From positions 1 through 22,882 of the forward strand of contig JAUUSS010000028.1 in assembly GCA_030841765.1 (NCBI GenBank): DNA of 22,882 nucleotides, given 5' to 3'. Below are positions 1 to 6,762 of the stretch, piece after piece. The notes below the pieces were generated by a model. The model searched no databases and was not told the origin of the DNA. It worked only from the letters and a program-made list of their open reading frames with translations. A program made the translations under genes and the position numbers. Position 1 is the stretch's first letter, and each line of letters opens with the position of its first letter. The stretch is from Collinsella aerofaciens. GTDB lineage: Bacteria; Actinomycetota; Coriobacteriia; Coriobacteriales; Coriobacteriaceae.

Positions 1-7
1 CAAATCA

Positions 8-820
8 TCAACAATCGCGGGCGTGCGCACTGCTGCGGCGAGCCTGAGGTCGCACGCAGTGCACCAGCAGGCGATGGTCGTTTACGCCGTAGGGCGTGCA
101 GGTGACAAGCGTCACCTTGTCGGCGCCGGGCTCGATGGTCAGCGACTCCATCTCCTCGGGCAGCACCACCTCGGAGTCCACCATCTTGTAGGCGAGCGTC
201 TTGTTCATGGTGTGAAGCAGCACCAGGTCGCCGGGCTCCAGCGAGTGGATGTCGTCGAACATGCTCAGGTTGCGCATGCCCGAGTGCGCGGTGAGCACGC
301 AATGCGTCGAGGTGCCGCCCACCGGCAGGCTCGTGCCCTCCAGGTGGCCGACGCCCGCCATGAGGACTTCTTCGCTCGTGCCGTGGTAGATGGGCATGCT
401 CACGTCGATGGAGGGGATCTCGACCCAGCTCATCATGGGGTCGCGGTCAAAGATGAGCTGCTGGGCGTAGGGCTCGATCTGGTCGGCGGGGAGCTCGGTG
501 GCCTCGCCCGCCAGCTGCTCGTTAAAGGAGCGCGCCTGGAGCAGGATGCGCTCGCGCTCCTCGGCAGACAGCGCGTCCACGGTGCTGGACACCGTGCTGA
601 TCTGGTTGAACACGCCCGAGGCCTCGAGCCGGTCCAAGATCCACGGCCAGGTCATAAGGCCCACGCCAATAAGGATGATGACGATGGTGATGAGCCGGTC
701 GGCCCAGCGCGGCAGCCGCTTGCGGCGGCGCTTGGGCTTTGGTTGAGGTTTGGGCTGAGGGCTTGAGCCACCGTTGGCCGCGGCGTTATCGCTCTTCATG
801 TGTTTGGCACCCTGCGCCAT
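8..820 (-). CDS. Class C (pilus-type) sortase
   Basis: Predicted membrane-bound transpeptidase of 270 residues that joins LPXTG-type pilin subunits. An N-terminal Pro/Lys/Arg-rich cytoplasmic segment (about 21-40) precedes one membrane helix (about 43-62). The sortase core follows: WVEIPSIDVSMPIYHGTS (132-149), GVGHLEGTSLPVGG, catalytic His179 in LTAHSG, catalytic Cys241 in TLVTCTPYG and Arg250 in DHRLLV, a class C signature. The C-terminal membrane helix seen in many class C sortases is absent; the protein ends soon after the Arg motif in a short hydrophilic tail. I see no clear DPF/DPW lid motif, only a DP at 127-128. The ATG at 820 has AAGGAG 9 bases upstream. Its natural substrates are the three anchor-bearing proteins upstream, from which it is separated by a toxin-antitoxin pair. 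The family call is firm; substrate assignment is inference. Confidence 0.93.
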   Translation of the reverse strand: MAQGAKHMKSDNAAANGGSSPQPKPQPKPKRRRKRLPRWADRLITIVIILIGVGLMTWPWILDRLEASGVFNQISTVSSTVDALSAEERERILLQARSFNEQLAGEATELPADQIEPYAQQLIFDRDPMMSWVEIPSIDVSMPIYHGTSEEVLMAGVGHLEGTSLPVGGTSTHCVLTAHSGMRNLSMFDDIHSLEPGDLVLLHTMNKTLAYKMVDSEVVLPEEMESLTIEPGADKVTLVTCTPYGVNDHRLLVHCVRPQARRSSAHARDC

Positions 821-885
821 CGCCGATCACTCCTTTACAGCTCAAGTTGTCTAAACAAATAATAGCCGATTCGCGAGCCCCTACC

Positions 886-916
886 CCGGACAACGCAGCC
901 AGACTGCATTATCCGG
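886..916. repeat. Intergenic stem-loop between toxin gene and sortase
   Basis: Thirteen-base arms at 886-898 and 904-916 (ccggacaacgcag / ctgcattatccgg) pair around a 5-base loop, with G-U wobbles in RNA. It lies 16 bp after the toxin stop codon and about 65 bp before the sortase start. Neither side carries a T-run, so it is not a standard intrinsic terminator; it may be an mRNA-stabilising or processing hairpin that still lets the sortase be read through. Confidence 0.5.
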
Positions 917-931
917 ACTACCTAACCTCGC

Positions 932-1705
932 TCAACCAATCAGGCCATATGTTGCTTTCATCGTCTCGACTAGCTGTGTCGTCGTTACGCCCGCAACCCC
1001 GATCTGCTTCAGATTGATGTCACTCGCCTCACAGTCTTTAACAAACGCAAGCATATCGTCCTTCAGCTCTTCGACTAGGTTGACACCCGCCGACTCACCA
1101 AGCAGCTGAGCAAGCCTCAGCGCATCGCGTTTATGCTTTTTGACCTTCCTCGAGTCAACGTTCTCCCCGGCTTCCCTTCTAGCTTTTAGGTCGAGATACG
1201 CCTTCGCTTTGAACGGGACAATGTATTCCGTATCCAGGACCGAAACACCGTCTACTGTCCGAATTCCCTGAAGAAACAAGCTGTAGTAGGCATCGTCCAA
1301 CAAAATAGCCGAAAGACTGCTTATGTTTTCATCAACGTGAATTGGCGTCACATCAACTCCCTCACGACCCTTTAGAAAGTCGGGGCACTTCGCGAAGAGC
1401 TCGATCATATGGGGATAACCCGGCCTCTTTGGTTCCGTAAACCGATAAAAACACGAGGCTTCGCTTTCACCCCAGCCGCAGCGGTAGCCGCCATCACGCA
1501 CCAAGGTCCATATGGCTTCGGCCGTCTGAGGCAACCGGTCATCGGCGACAATGACCACATCAAAATCGTGGGTCGCCCTAAACGAAAGTCCCGCCTCCGC
1601 GAGCAAAATGTCGCATGCTGTGCCGCCGATAAGGGCATACGACCCTTCAGCTTCCTGCATATGCTGCCGAAATACCTGGAGACCTTCTACAGCGCTTCCT
1701 GCCAT
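932..1705 (-). CDS. AbiEii-like nucleotidyltransferase toxin
   Basis: Protein of 257 residues with the DNA polymerase beta-type nucleotidyltransferase core: LIGGTACD (25-32) followed by the metal-binding DFD pair (Asp47 and Asp49). A Lys-rich helical segment (VPFKAKAYLDLKAR, then KVKKHKRDALRLAQLL) resembles the C-terminal half of AbiEii/AbiGii toxins. Characterised members transfer nucleotides to RNA targets and stop growth, for example to abort phage infection; the target here is unknown. The ATG at 1705 has AAAGGA just upstream and overlaps the end of the upstream gene by 19 bp, so the two are co-translated. It could also be a non-toxic MNT-type enzyme, but the pairing with a winged-helix gene supports a type IV-like toxin-antitoxin module. 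Confidence 0.8.
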   Translation of the reverse strand: MAGSAVEGLQVFRQHMQEAEGSYALIGGTACDILLAEAGLSFRATHDFDVVIVADDRLPQTAEAIWTLVRDGGYRCGWGESEASCFYRFTEPKRPGYPHMIELFAKCPDFLKGREGVDVTPIHVDENISSLSAILLDDAYYSLFLQGIRTVDGVSVLDTEYIVPFKAKAYLDLKARREAGENVDSRKVKKHKRDALRLAQLLGESAGVNLVEELKDDMLAFVKDCEASDINLKQIGVAGVTTTQLVETMKATYGLIG

Positions 1706-2655
1706 GGATATTCCTTTCCAAACATGTGATCGAGTTCGAGCTGAATTCGTTCATCGTCGATTGCCGCCAAAGATAGCGCAAGTGAGATGTCGTCGATACG
1801 GGAGGAGTCGGCAAACACGGGCGCATAGCGCCACACTTGGATCATCGCCGTTTCGTTATCCGGCAGCTCCCCGTCTGCGACTTCAAGGTCGCTCAGTTCA
1901 CGCCATGTACTTCTTAAGACGGCCTTTTGCTCCATGCCCGGCGCAGCGAGCATCGAACGCACAGCGAGCGCCGTCTCCCCAGCGTCAGCAAGACCGTCAA
2001 CCCGCGGCGTCTTCCTAGCAAAAAAGACCTTCGAGACAGGCGAAGAGAGCTCCGCCATGTGCTCACTGAGCAGAAGATCAACGGCCACGGGGAACACAAT
2101 GACACGCCGTTCGCGCCGCTCGCGCCTTGCGAGCCCCCTGTCTACAAGCTCGGTTACGGCCTCACTCGCGCGGCTTGCCGAAATCCCAAGCGCACGACAA
2201 AGGTCATCGGAATGATATGACTCCTGCCCTGCTCCCCAGATTGCGGCAGCCTGCGCGTTGGATGACATCTTGGTCGCGCGATTATGAAATCTAGTGCCGC
2301 CCCTCTCCGTGCAGGCCGCGCCCATAAATGGAAGAAAGGCCTGTCTACCAGGGCAAACAAAGGGGATTCCTTGTGCGACCAATGCCTTGCGCTGGCGCGC
2401 ATCGGCATCAGGAAACGAAACGACGACAGGAGCCTCCGCACGCAAGGCTAGCTGGCTATAGACTCTCTTAGCCTCGGGAAGCCCAACGCCAGTAGGCAAA
2501 CTTGCAAGCAAAAAAGAAAAACCGTTTGCGTCAACGGCGCGGATCTCAATCGACCGCAGATGCAGCGGCAAGCGTGCGGATCCAGGCCAAGTTTTAGCCT
2601 TGGCGGAGAGGCCTAGTGCTTCTTGTAAGTAGGTAAGCGCTTCGTTCATTTCCAT
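1687..2655 (-). CDS. Winged-helix antitoxin/regulator paired with AbiEii-like toxin
   Basis: Protein of 322 residues. A helix-turn-helix and wing are visible at about 147-188 (SDDLCRALGISASRASEAV, then ELVDRGLARRERRERRVIVF), of MarR/AbiEi flavour. The N-terminal part contains VVVSFPDADARQRKALV and IPFVCPGRQAFLPFMG (about 77-112), a pattern I recognise from MarR-like proteins adjacent to AbiEii toxins. The C-terminal third has no recognised motif. It is the first gene of the pair; the toxin start lies inside its last codons. A palindrome overlapping the -10 box upstream suggests that it represses its own operon. Two ATGs close together (2655 and 2649) are possible starts and neither has a strong ribosome site. 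The role as cognate antitoxin is inferred from gene pairing. Confidence 0.7.
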   Translation of the reverse strand: MEMNEALTYLQEALGLSAKAKTWPGSARLPLHLRSIEIRAVDANGFSFLLASLPTGVGLPEAKRVYSQLALRAEAPVVVSFPDADARQRKALVAQGIPFVCPGRQAFLPFMGAACTERGGTRFHNRATKMSSNAQAAAIWGAGQESYHSDDLCRALGISASRASEAVTELVDRGLARRERRERRVIVFPVAVDLLLSEHMAELSSPVSKVFFARKTPRVDGLADAGETALAVRSMLAAPGMEQKAVLRSTWRELSDLEVADGELPDNETAMIQVWRYAPVFADSSRIDDISLALSLAAIDDERIQLELDHMFGKEYPWQEAL

Positions 2656-2668
2656 CTTTTTCGCTTAG

Positions 2669-2712
2669 TTCCAGTTTATATTGGAATTATACATAATTTT
2701 CGGAAATAACAA
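2669..2712 (-). promoter_or_regulatory. Promoter and palindromic operator of the AbiE-like pair
   Basis: On the minus strand, TTGTTA (2712-2707) and a perfect TATAAT (2691-2686) are separated by 15 bases. A TTCCA-N8-TGGAA palindrome (2669-2686) overlaps the -10 box and the probable start site, where a self-repressing antitoxin would bind. The surrounding 60 bases are clearly AT-rich. The motifs are seen directly; the regulator is inferred. Confidence 0.55.
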
Positions 2713-2780
2713 GATTTCTATCAGGCATAGGCCCGTATTTGAGTTTTCAAAAAGTCGCGAATCGACAGAGTGATTCGGGA

Positions 2781-2891
2781 TACAATAGCTACAGGAAACG
2801 ACGCATCCCGCGTAAGTGATCGAAAGCGCGGGCGGCCTAGTTTTCTGGTTTTGTTAAATGCCCGGGCCTCTAACCCCGGGCATTCTTATTT
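2781..2891 (+). ncRNA. Candidate small RNA: -10 box, two hairpins, terminator-like end
   Basis: A TACAAT box (2781-2786) is followed by a stem (2807-2812 with 2827-2832, CCCGCG/CGCGGG) and a short T-rich stretch. A perfect 10-bp stem (2857-2866 with 2875-2884, AATGCCCGGG/CCCGGGCATT) then runs into CTTATTT. No open reading frame in this interval looks real. This could be a short independent transcript of about 100 nt, or simply a stray promoter-like box plus a terminator. No good -35 box is visible and I recognise no RNA family. Confidence 0.25.
2857..2891 (+). terminator. Strong 10-bp hairpin, probable intrinsic terminator
   Basis: Perfect GC-rich stem with an 8-base loop (CCTCTAAC), followed on the plus strand by CTTATTT and on the minus strand only by TAACAAAACC. 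No plus-strand gene precedes it, so its upstream partner is either the candidate small RNA or it serves to insulate the toxin-antitoxin promoter. Confidence 0.5.
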
Positions 2892-2917
2892 GCGCTTGTT
2901 GCGGCGCAAATGCCTTC

Positions 2918-3010
2918 TACCGTCCGCACCGCGCGAGCGCCTACGGACCTTAAACCGAACCTCATACGAGTCAAGAAACGCGATGACGGATGAGTCCGCA
3001 CCGGACGGTA
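2918..3010 (-). other. Structured intergenic segment of unknown function
   Basis: Outer arms TACCGTCCG (2918-2926) and CGGACGGTA (3002-3010) are a perfect 9-bp inverted repeat. Inside lies a second helix (2942-2948 with 2994-3000) that is complete only on the minus strand, where a G-U wobble replaces a plus-strand A-C mismatch, and a GCG-CGAG-CGC mini-hairpin (2931-2940). Together these suggest a branched fold transcribed on the minus strand, downstream of the pilin terminator. I recognise no known RNA family and see no coding potential. Confidence 0.3.
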
Positions 3011-3027
3011 AAGGCTGCCTGTGTTGT

Positions 3028-3067
3028 CCAAAAAGAACGGGGCAAACTCCAGCGCGGAGTCTGCCCC
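3028..3067 (-). terminator. Intrinsic terminator of the pilin operon
   Basis: Twelve-base arms (3056-3067 and 3039-3050, GGGGCAGACTCC with GGAGTTTGCCCC read on the minus strand) enclose a 5-base loop and are followed by GTTCTTTTTGG. It lies about 100 bp past the backbone pilin stop codon. It would separate pilin transcription from the toxin-antitoxin genes and the sortase further downstream. Confidence 0.85.
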
Positions 3068-3168
3068 GAAAAGAGAGTGGCAAAGCAAGAACGTCGATGG
3101 ACGAGAAAAGTGTCCGCAAGTCTCATGACCATCACATCCCACCTGCCAAAGGGATGGGCGAGTGAGTG

Positions 3169-4983
3169 TTACTCCTGCTCGGACTCCTCAGCCTGCTTAC
3201 GGCTGCGGATGAGGTGCGCCACGCCAATGCACAGCACCGCGCCACCAGCGATCCAAGTGAAGGTCACGCCGTTGAGGCCGGTCAGCGGGAGGCCAGAACC
3301 CTTCTTGTTCTTGATGGTGAGGGGAATCATGGTCGTGGGCGCGTTATCTTCAATCGTGGCAGTGACCATATCGGAACCAGGAGTCACGCTGAGCTTTTTA
3401 AGCGTGCCGTCTGTATTGAATTCAGGCGTCACCGTGATTTCGAAGTCGGCGATGGTGTTGTAGCCCGCAGGCGTCTTGCTCTCGGAAATCAGGTATGTGC
3501 CCGCAACAAGCCCGGGAATAGAGACCTTGTTGCCCGCCCCCTCGGTTTCAAACGTATAGGCGTCGTTTACGTTGTCGCTGAAGCTGCCGTCTTGCTTCAA
3601 CCATTTTTCAACTTTTTTATTGGACCCTTCCGTGATCATTTTGACCTTAAACCCCGCAACGAGTTTGGCGTTAGCGTTGTTCGGGTCAGTCTTAGTTACA
3701 TCGAGACCAAAGACGTAGTCAGTGACCTTGTCCGACTTAGAAGTGCCCTTATCATTAGTCACGGGATTGCTGGAATAGACAAGCTTGACCTCATTGGTGT
3801 TACCGGTGGTCGTGTATTCGGCATCGCTGGTGAGCTGAGCTTTGTAGGTCACGACGACCGTGGAGTCTTTGTCGACAGTGATTGCAGCGCCGTTCTCGCC
3901 CTTGACGGCCTTGAGGTCATCGAACTTGACTGTAAGGAGCTCGCTGTTCTTGACGGTATCCTGCGCCGCAGCGACGTTCGCGCTGAACCCGGACTTGACC
4001 TCGGTCTTGGCCTTGGTTTTGCCGTCGACGATGTAGACGTGGAGGCCCTCGGGGGCGTTGTTCTCGCCCTTGATAACGATGAGGCCCTTGCTCAGCGTAT
4101 CTTGGAATTCATAGTAATACGTACCGTACGAGGCAATATTATCTGCAACGCTACCGGTCAGCCTGTAGTCAATTTCCTGTCCGATCCAAGCATCGCCGCT
4201 GTTCTTCCAGTAGCTCTCTTCAGCATCGGCAGCATCCTTACCTGCAGTGTCGTCGAGAATCTTTTTGTCGACCCTGGGGATACTGGTCTTCTCGGTAACG
4301 ACCACGGGATCACCGCCAACAATCGCGAAGATCGGAGAGGTGCCAGTGTTCGGCTTGGCCTGATTCGTAAGACCATCAGACACGAAGAGATAATAGCCAT
4401 CACCGTAAAGGCCAGCTTCATTAGTGTTCGGGCGCGTCCACGGAGTACCTGCGTTAAGGGGATCTCCCGCAGCGGTCTCCGCCTTAACACCTTGCTTCAT
4501 GCCTGAAACCGCAGCCGCAATTTCATAAAGCACATCGCCGGGGGCAACACGCGTACCGTCGCTGCTGGATGCAGTGCTGGCAGTGCCATTCACATTTTGA
4601 GAAAGCCACTCAGCCACAACAGAAGCTGAAGCATTCTTATCGAGCTTCTGGGTGGGGTCTTTCTTCACGAGTTCCTGATACTCAGCAGATCCCTTAATGG
4701 CGACAATCACCTTGGAGCCGATAGCATCATTTGCCCATTCAATATCAGAAGCAACCTTGCCATTGTCTTTCTCGTCAACGACTTTTGCCTTGAAGATCTG
4801 ATAGGCCTTGAACGTATTGCCTTGGTTATCCTCGGCAACCTTATTGATGGTGATGCTGTTATTCGGAGCCGCCACATCCTCAGCAAACGCCATCGTGACG
4901 GGCGCCATAACTCCGCCGAAGCTCAGCGCTGCTGTGAGGCCGGCGGTTACTGCCAGGCGGGCGATGTTCTTGCTCATGCTCAT
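3169..4983 (-). CDS. LPLTG-anchored backbone-type pilin (SpaA/fimbrial isopeptide family)
   Basis: Surface pilin of 604 residues. The Sec signal peptide (1-34) ends in AFA before EDVA. An N-terminal domain (TINKV...FKAYQIFKAKVVD) leads into a fimbrial D2-type isopeptide domain starting near VDKK (238-241). A CnaB/SpaA-like domain then runs from FGLDVTKTD and contains the E-box motif YLISESKTPAGYN. The anchor is LPLTG (565-569), a hydrophobic helix and the charged tail RSRK. The canonical YPKN pilin motif is not seen; SIPRVDKK occupies the corresponding place. I chose the ATG at 4983 rather than upstream ATGs because AGAGGA lies 7-8 bases before it and the signal peptide begins there. It follows the MPSTG pilin by 108 bp without an obvious promoter, so it is probably in the same operon. 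The backbone role is inferred from domain order. Confidence 0.88.
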   Translation of the reverse strand: MSMSKNIARLAVTAGLTAALSFGGVMAPVTMAFAEDVAAPNNSITINKVAEDNQGNTFKAYQIFKAKVVDEKDNGKVASDIEWANDAIGSKVIVAIKGSAEYQELVKKDPTQKLDKNASASVVAEWLSQNVNGTASTASSSDGTRVAPGDVLYEIAAAVSGMKQGVKAETAAGDPLNAGTPWTRPNTNEAGLYGDGYYLFVSDGLTNQAKPNTGTSPIFAIVGGDPVVVTEKTSIPRVDKKILDDTAGKDAADAEESYWKNSGDAWIGQEIDYRLTGSVADNIASYGTYYYEFQDTLSKGLIVIKGENNAPEGLHVYIVDGKTKAKTEVKSGFSANVAAAQDTVKNSELLTVKFDDLKAVKGENGAAITVDKDSTVVVTYKAQLTSDAEYTTTGNTNEVKLVYSSNPVTNDKGTSKSDKVTDYVFGLDVTKTDPNNANAKLVAGFKVKMITEGSNKKVEKWLKQDGSFSDNVNDAYTFETEGAGNKVSIPGLVAGTYLISESKTPAGYNTIADFEITVTPEFNTDGTLKKLSVTPGSDMVTATIEDNAPTTMIPLTIKNKKGSGLPLTGLNGVTFTWIAGGAVLCIGVAHLIRSRKQAEESEQE

Positions 4984-5091
4984 CTTCTTTTCCTCTGCTT
5001 TCTGCTTGAATTCCATTTGATCTAAATCTGTCTGTCCGTGTCTTAGCATCTACTTCGCTACGTCTCGCCCCGCTCTCTGTGGGACTGCCAG

Positions 5092-6762
5092 CTACACTTT
5101 ATGGCTGCCACCTCCCCGCTTGACCAGGAGCGCGACCACGATGAGCGCGGCTCCGGCGACCGCTGCGGCGGCCGCGGCGTACATTGCCATATCGCCAGTC
5201 GAGGGCATAAAGCCTCCGGTGGTAATGCTAGGGGGTGTGCCGGTGGGCGTGTTGATGAGCGACGCCTCCAGGCTGCCCGTCGACCCGTCCGCGCTGTCGG
5301 CGCGCAGGGGCGACTCAGCCGTGATGGTGAGCTTGGGCTTGGCAGCGGCCACCTGGTCGACGTCCAGGCCCTCGGCCTTGACCGTCACGGAGCGCGTGCC
5401 CTCAAAGACCGTGTAGCCCTTGGGCGCCTTGAGCTCGCGGACCTCCAGCTTGCCCGAGTCCACGCCCGAGACGGTCACGCGGCCGTCCTCGCCCGTGGTG
5501 ACGGTGGCCTTGCCCTCCGCATCCCACGTGCCGTCGGCCGCCAGCGTGCGACCGCGGTCGTCGGCGATGCTCAGGACCGCCCCGGCAAGCGGCTTGTCGC
5601 CGTCGCTGCCGCGCTTGGTGAGCGCGAAATCCCAGGTGTAGGCGCACGCATCGTCGCTCGGCGTGCGGGTAAAGCCGGCGTCGCCGGACTGGTCGGCAAA
5701 GGGAGAGCGCGGGTAGCGCAGGTAGACCTCGTTGGGGTTGCCCTTCGCGATGCCATGGTTGCACGCGCTGTTGAGCGGCGCGTTGTACACGGCGACCACG
5801 CGGGCGCCCGCGGTAAAGGCTTCGGTCCCGCCGAGCGCGGCGATGAGGTCGCCGGTGCGCACGGTGAAGGTCTTGCCGTCGGCCGCTACCTTGGTGGCGC
5901 ACTGGGCCGTGATGTCGGTCCAGCCCTGCGCGGGCTCGGTGCCGGCGCGGCCGTCCTTGCCGGCCGAGACGGCGTCGAAGCCGCCGTCCGCGCCCGCCGC
6001 CACGTACACGCGCATGCTCGCGGCCACCTTGGAGGGGTCGAGCCCCGCGCTCATGGTGTCGACGAACCGCACCGTATAGGTGTCGTAGGCCGTTAGCCCT
6101 GCCGGAACCGTGGCCGAGAGGCGCCAGTACAGGTCGTCGGCGACCGTGGCGTCGGCGGCCTTCTGCCAGGCGGCGGTGCTGTCCTCCAGCACGTGCTTGG
6201 CGACCTTGGGGGTCGCGGTCTTGGGCTTGACGGTGACGGCGCTGCCGCCGACCAGGGCCATGATCGGCACGGTGCTGGCCTCGCCCTGGGCGATGGCGTC
6301 GTCGTCGGCGACGATGAGCCAGTAACCGCAGGGCAGCTCGGCCGTCGTGCCCGCGTTAAGGGCCACGGGCACGGCGCCAGAGCTCTGGAGGGAACGAGCG
6401 AGCTGTGCGCTCAGCGCGCTCGTAAGGTGGGAATCGGTGTTGAGCCACTCGGCAGCTTCCTGCGCGGTGGTCTGGGAATTGGGCATGCCGGCGCTGTGTA
6501 GCACGGGCAGGACGGCGTCGCACGCGGCGTCGCTTGCCCAGGCGAGGTCGGTGGCGATCTTGGCGTCGCTGTCGCCGTCGACGACGTTGGCGCTAAAGAT
6601 CTGGTAGGCGTCGTAGCTGCGCGCCACGGTGCCGCTCACCGTGATGGAACCGGTCGAGGTCGGCGCGGCCTGCGCGGAAGCGGGGAACACAACCGCGCAG
6701 GTGCCGATCAGGAGGGCAAGCAGCGCAAACAGGATCGGGAAGGAGCAAACTTTCTTATTCAC
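5092..6762 (-). CDS. MPSTG-anchored pilin subunit, GC-rich
   Basis: Surface protein of 556 residues. The signal peptide (about 1-32) ends in AQA. The N-terminal domain SYDAYQIFSANVVDGDSDAK is clearly paralogous to that of the LPLTG pilin. A D2-like isopeptide domain starts near TPKVAKHV (184-191), followed by a CnaB/SpaA-like domain with the E-box LEVRELKAPKGY. The sorting signal is the atypical MPSTG (519-523), then an Ala-rich helix and KRGGGSHKV. I chose the GTG at 6762 because GGGAGGT lies 8 bases upstream; this start overlaps the adhesin stop by 8 bp, which implies translational coupling. Its GC content is visibly much higher than that of the genes on either side. It may be a minor or basal subunit linked to the wall by another sortase; that is inference. 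Confidence 0.85.
   Translation of the reverse strand: MNKKVCSFPILFALLALLIGTCAVVFPASAQAAPTSTGSITVSGTVARSYDAYQIFSANVVDGDSDAKIATDLAWASDAACDAVLPVLHSAGMPNSQTTAQEAAEWLNTDSHLTSALSAQLARSLQSSGAVPVALNAGTTAELPCGYWLIVADDDAIAQGEASTVPIMALVGGSAVTVKPKTATPKVAKHVLEDSTAAWQKAADATVADDLYWRLSATVPAGLTAYDTYTVRFVDTMSAGLDPSKVAASMRVYVAAGADGGFDAVSAGKDGRAGTEPAQGWTDITAQCATKVAADGKTFTVRTGDLIAALGGTEAFTAGARVVAVYNAPLNSACNHGIAKGNPNEVYLRYPRSPFADQSGDAGFTRTPSDDACAYTWDFALTKRGSDGDKPLAGAVLSIADDRGRTLAADGTWDAEGKATVTTGEDGRVTVSGVDSGKLEVRELKAPKGYTVFEGTRSVTVKAEGLDVDQVAAAKPKLTITAESPLRADSADGSTGSLEASLINTPTGTPPSITTGGFMPSTGDMAMYAAAAAAVAGAALIVVALLVKRGGGSHKV

Noticed and set aside
2985..3010. Hammerhead-like ATGAGTCCG segment
   Set aside because: The conserved GAAA core and the required helix arrangement are absent.
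3166..4506. Long plus-strand open frame opposite the backbone pilin
   Set aside because: It runs antisense to a gene with signal peptide, isopeptide domains and anchor; the translated protein has no motif, and no ribosome site precedes it.
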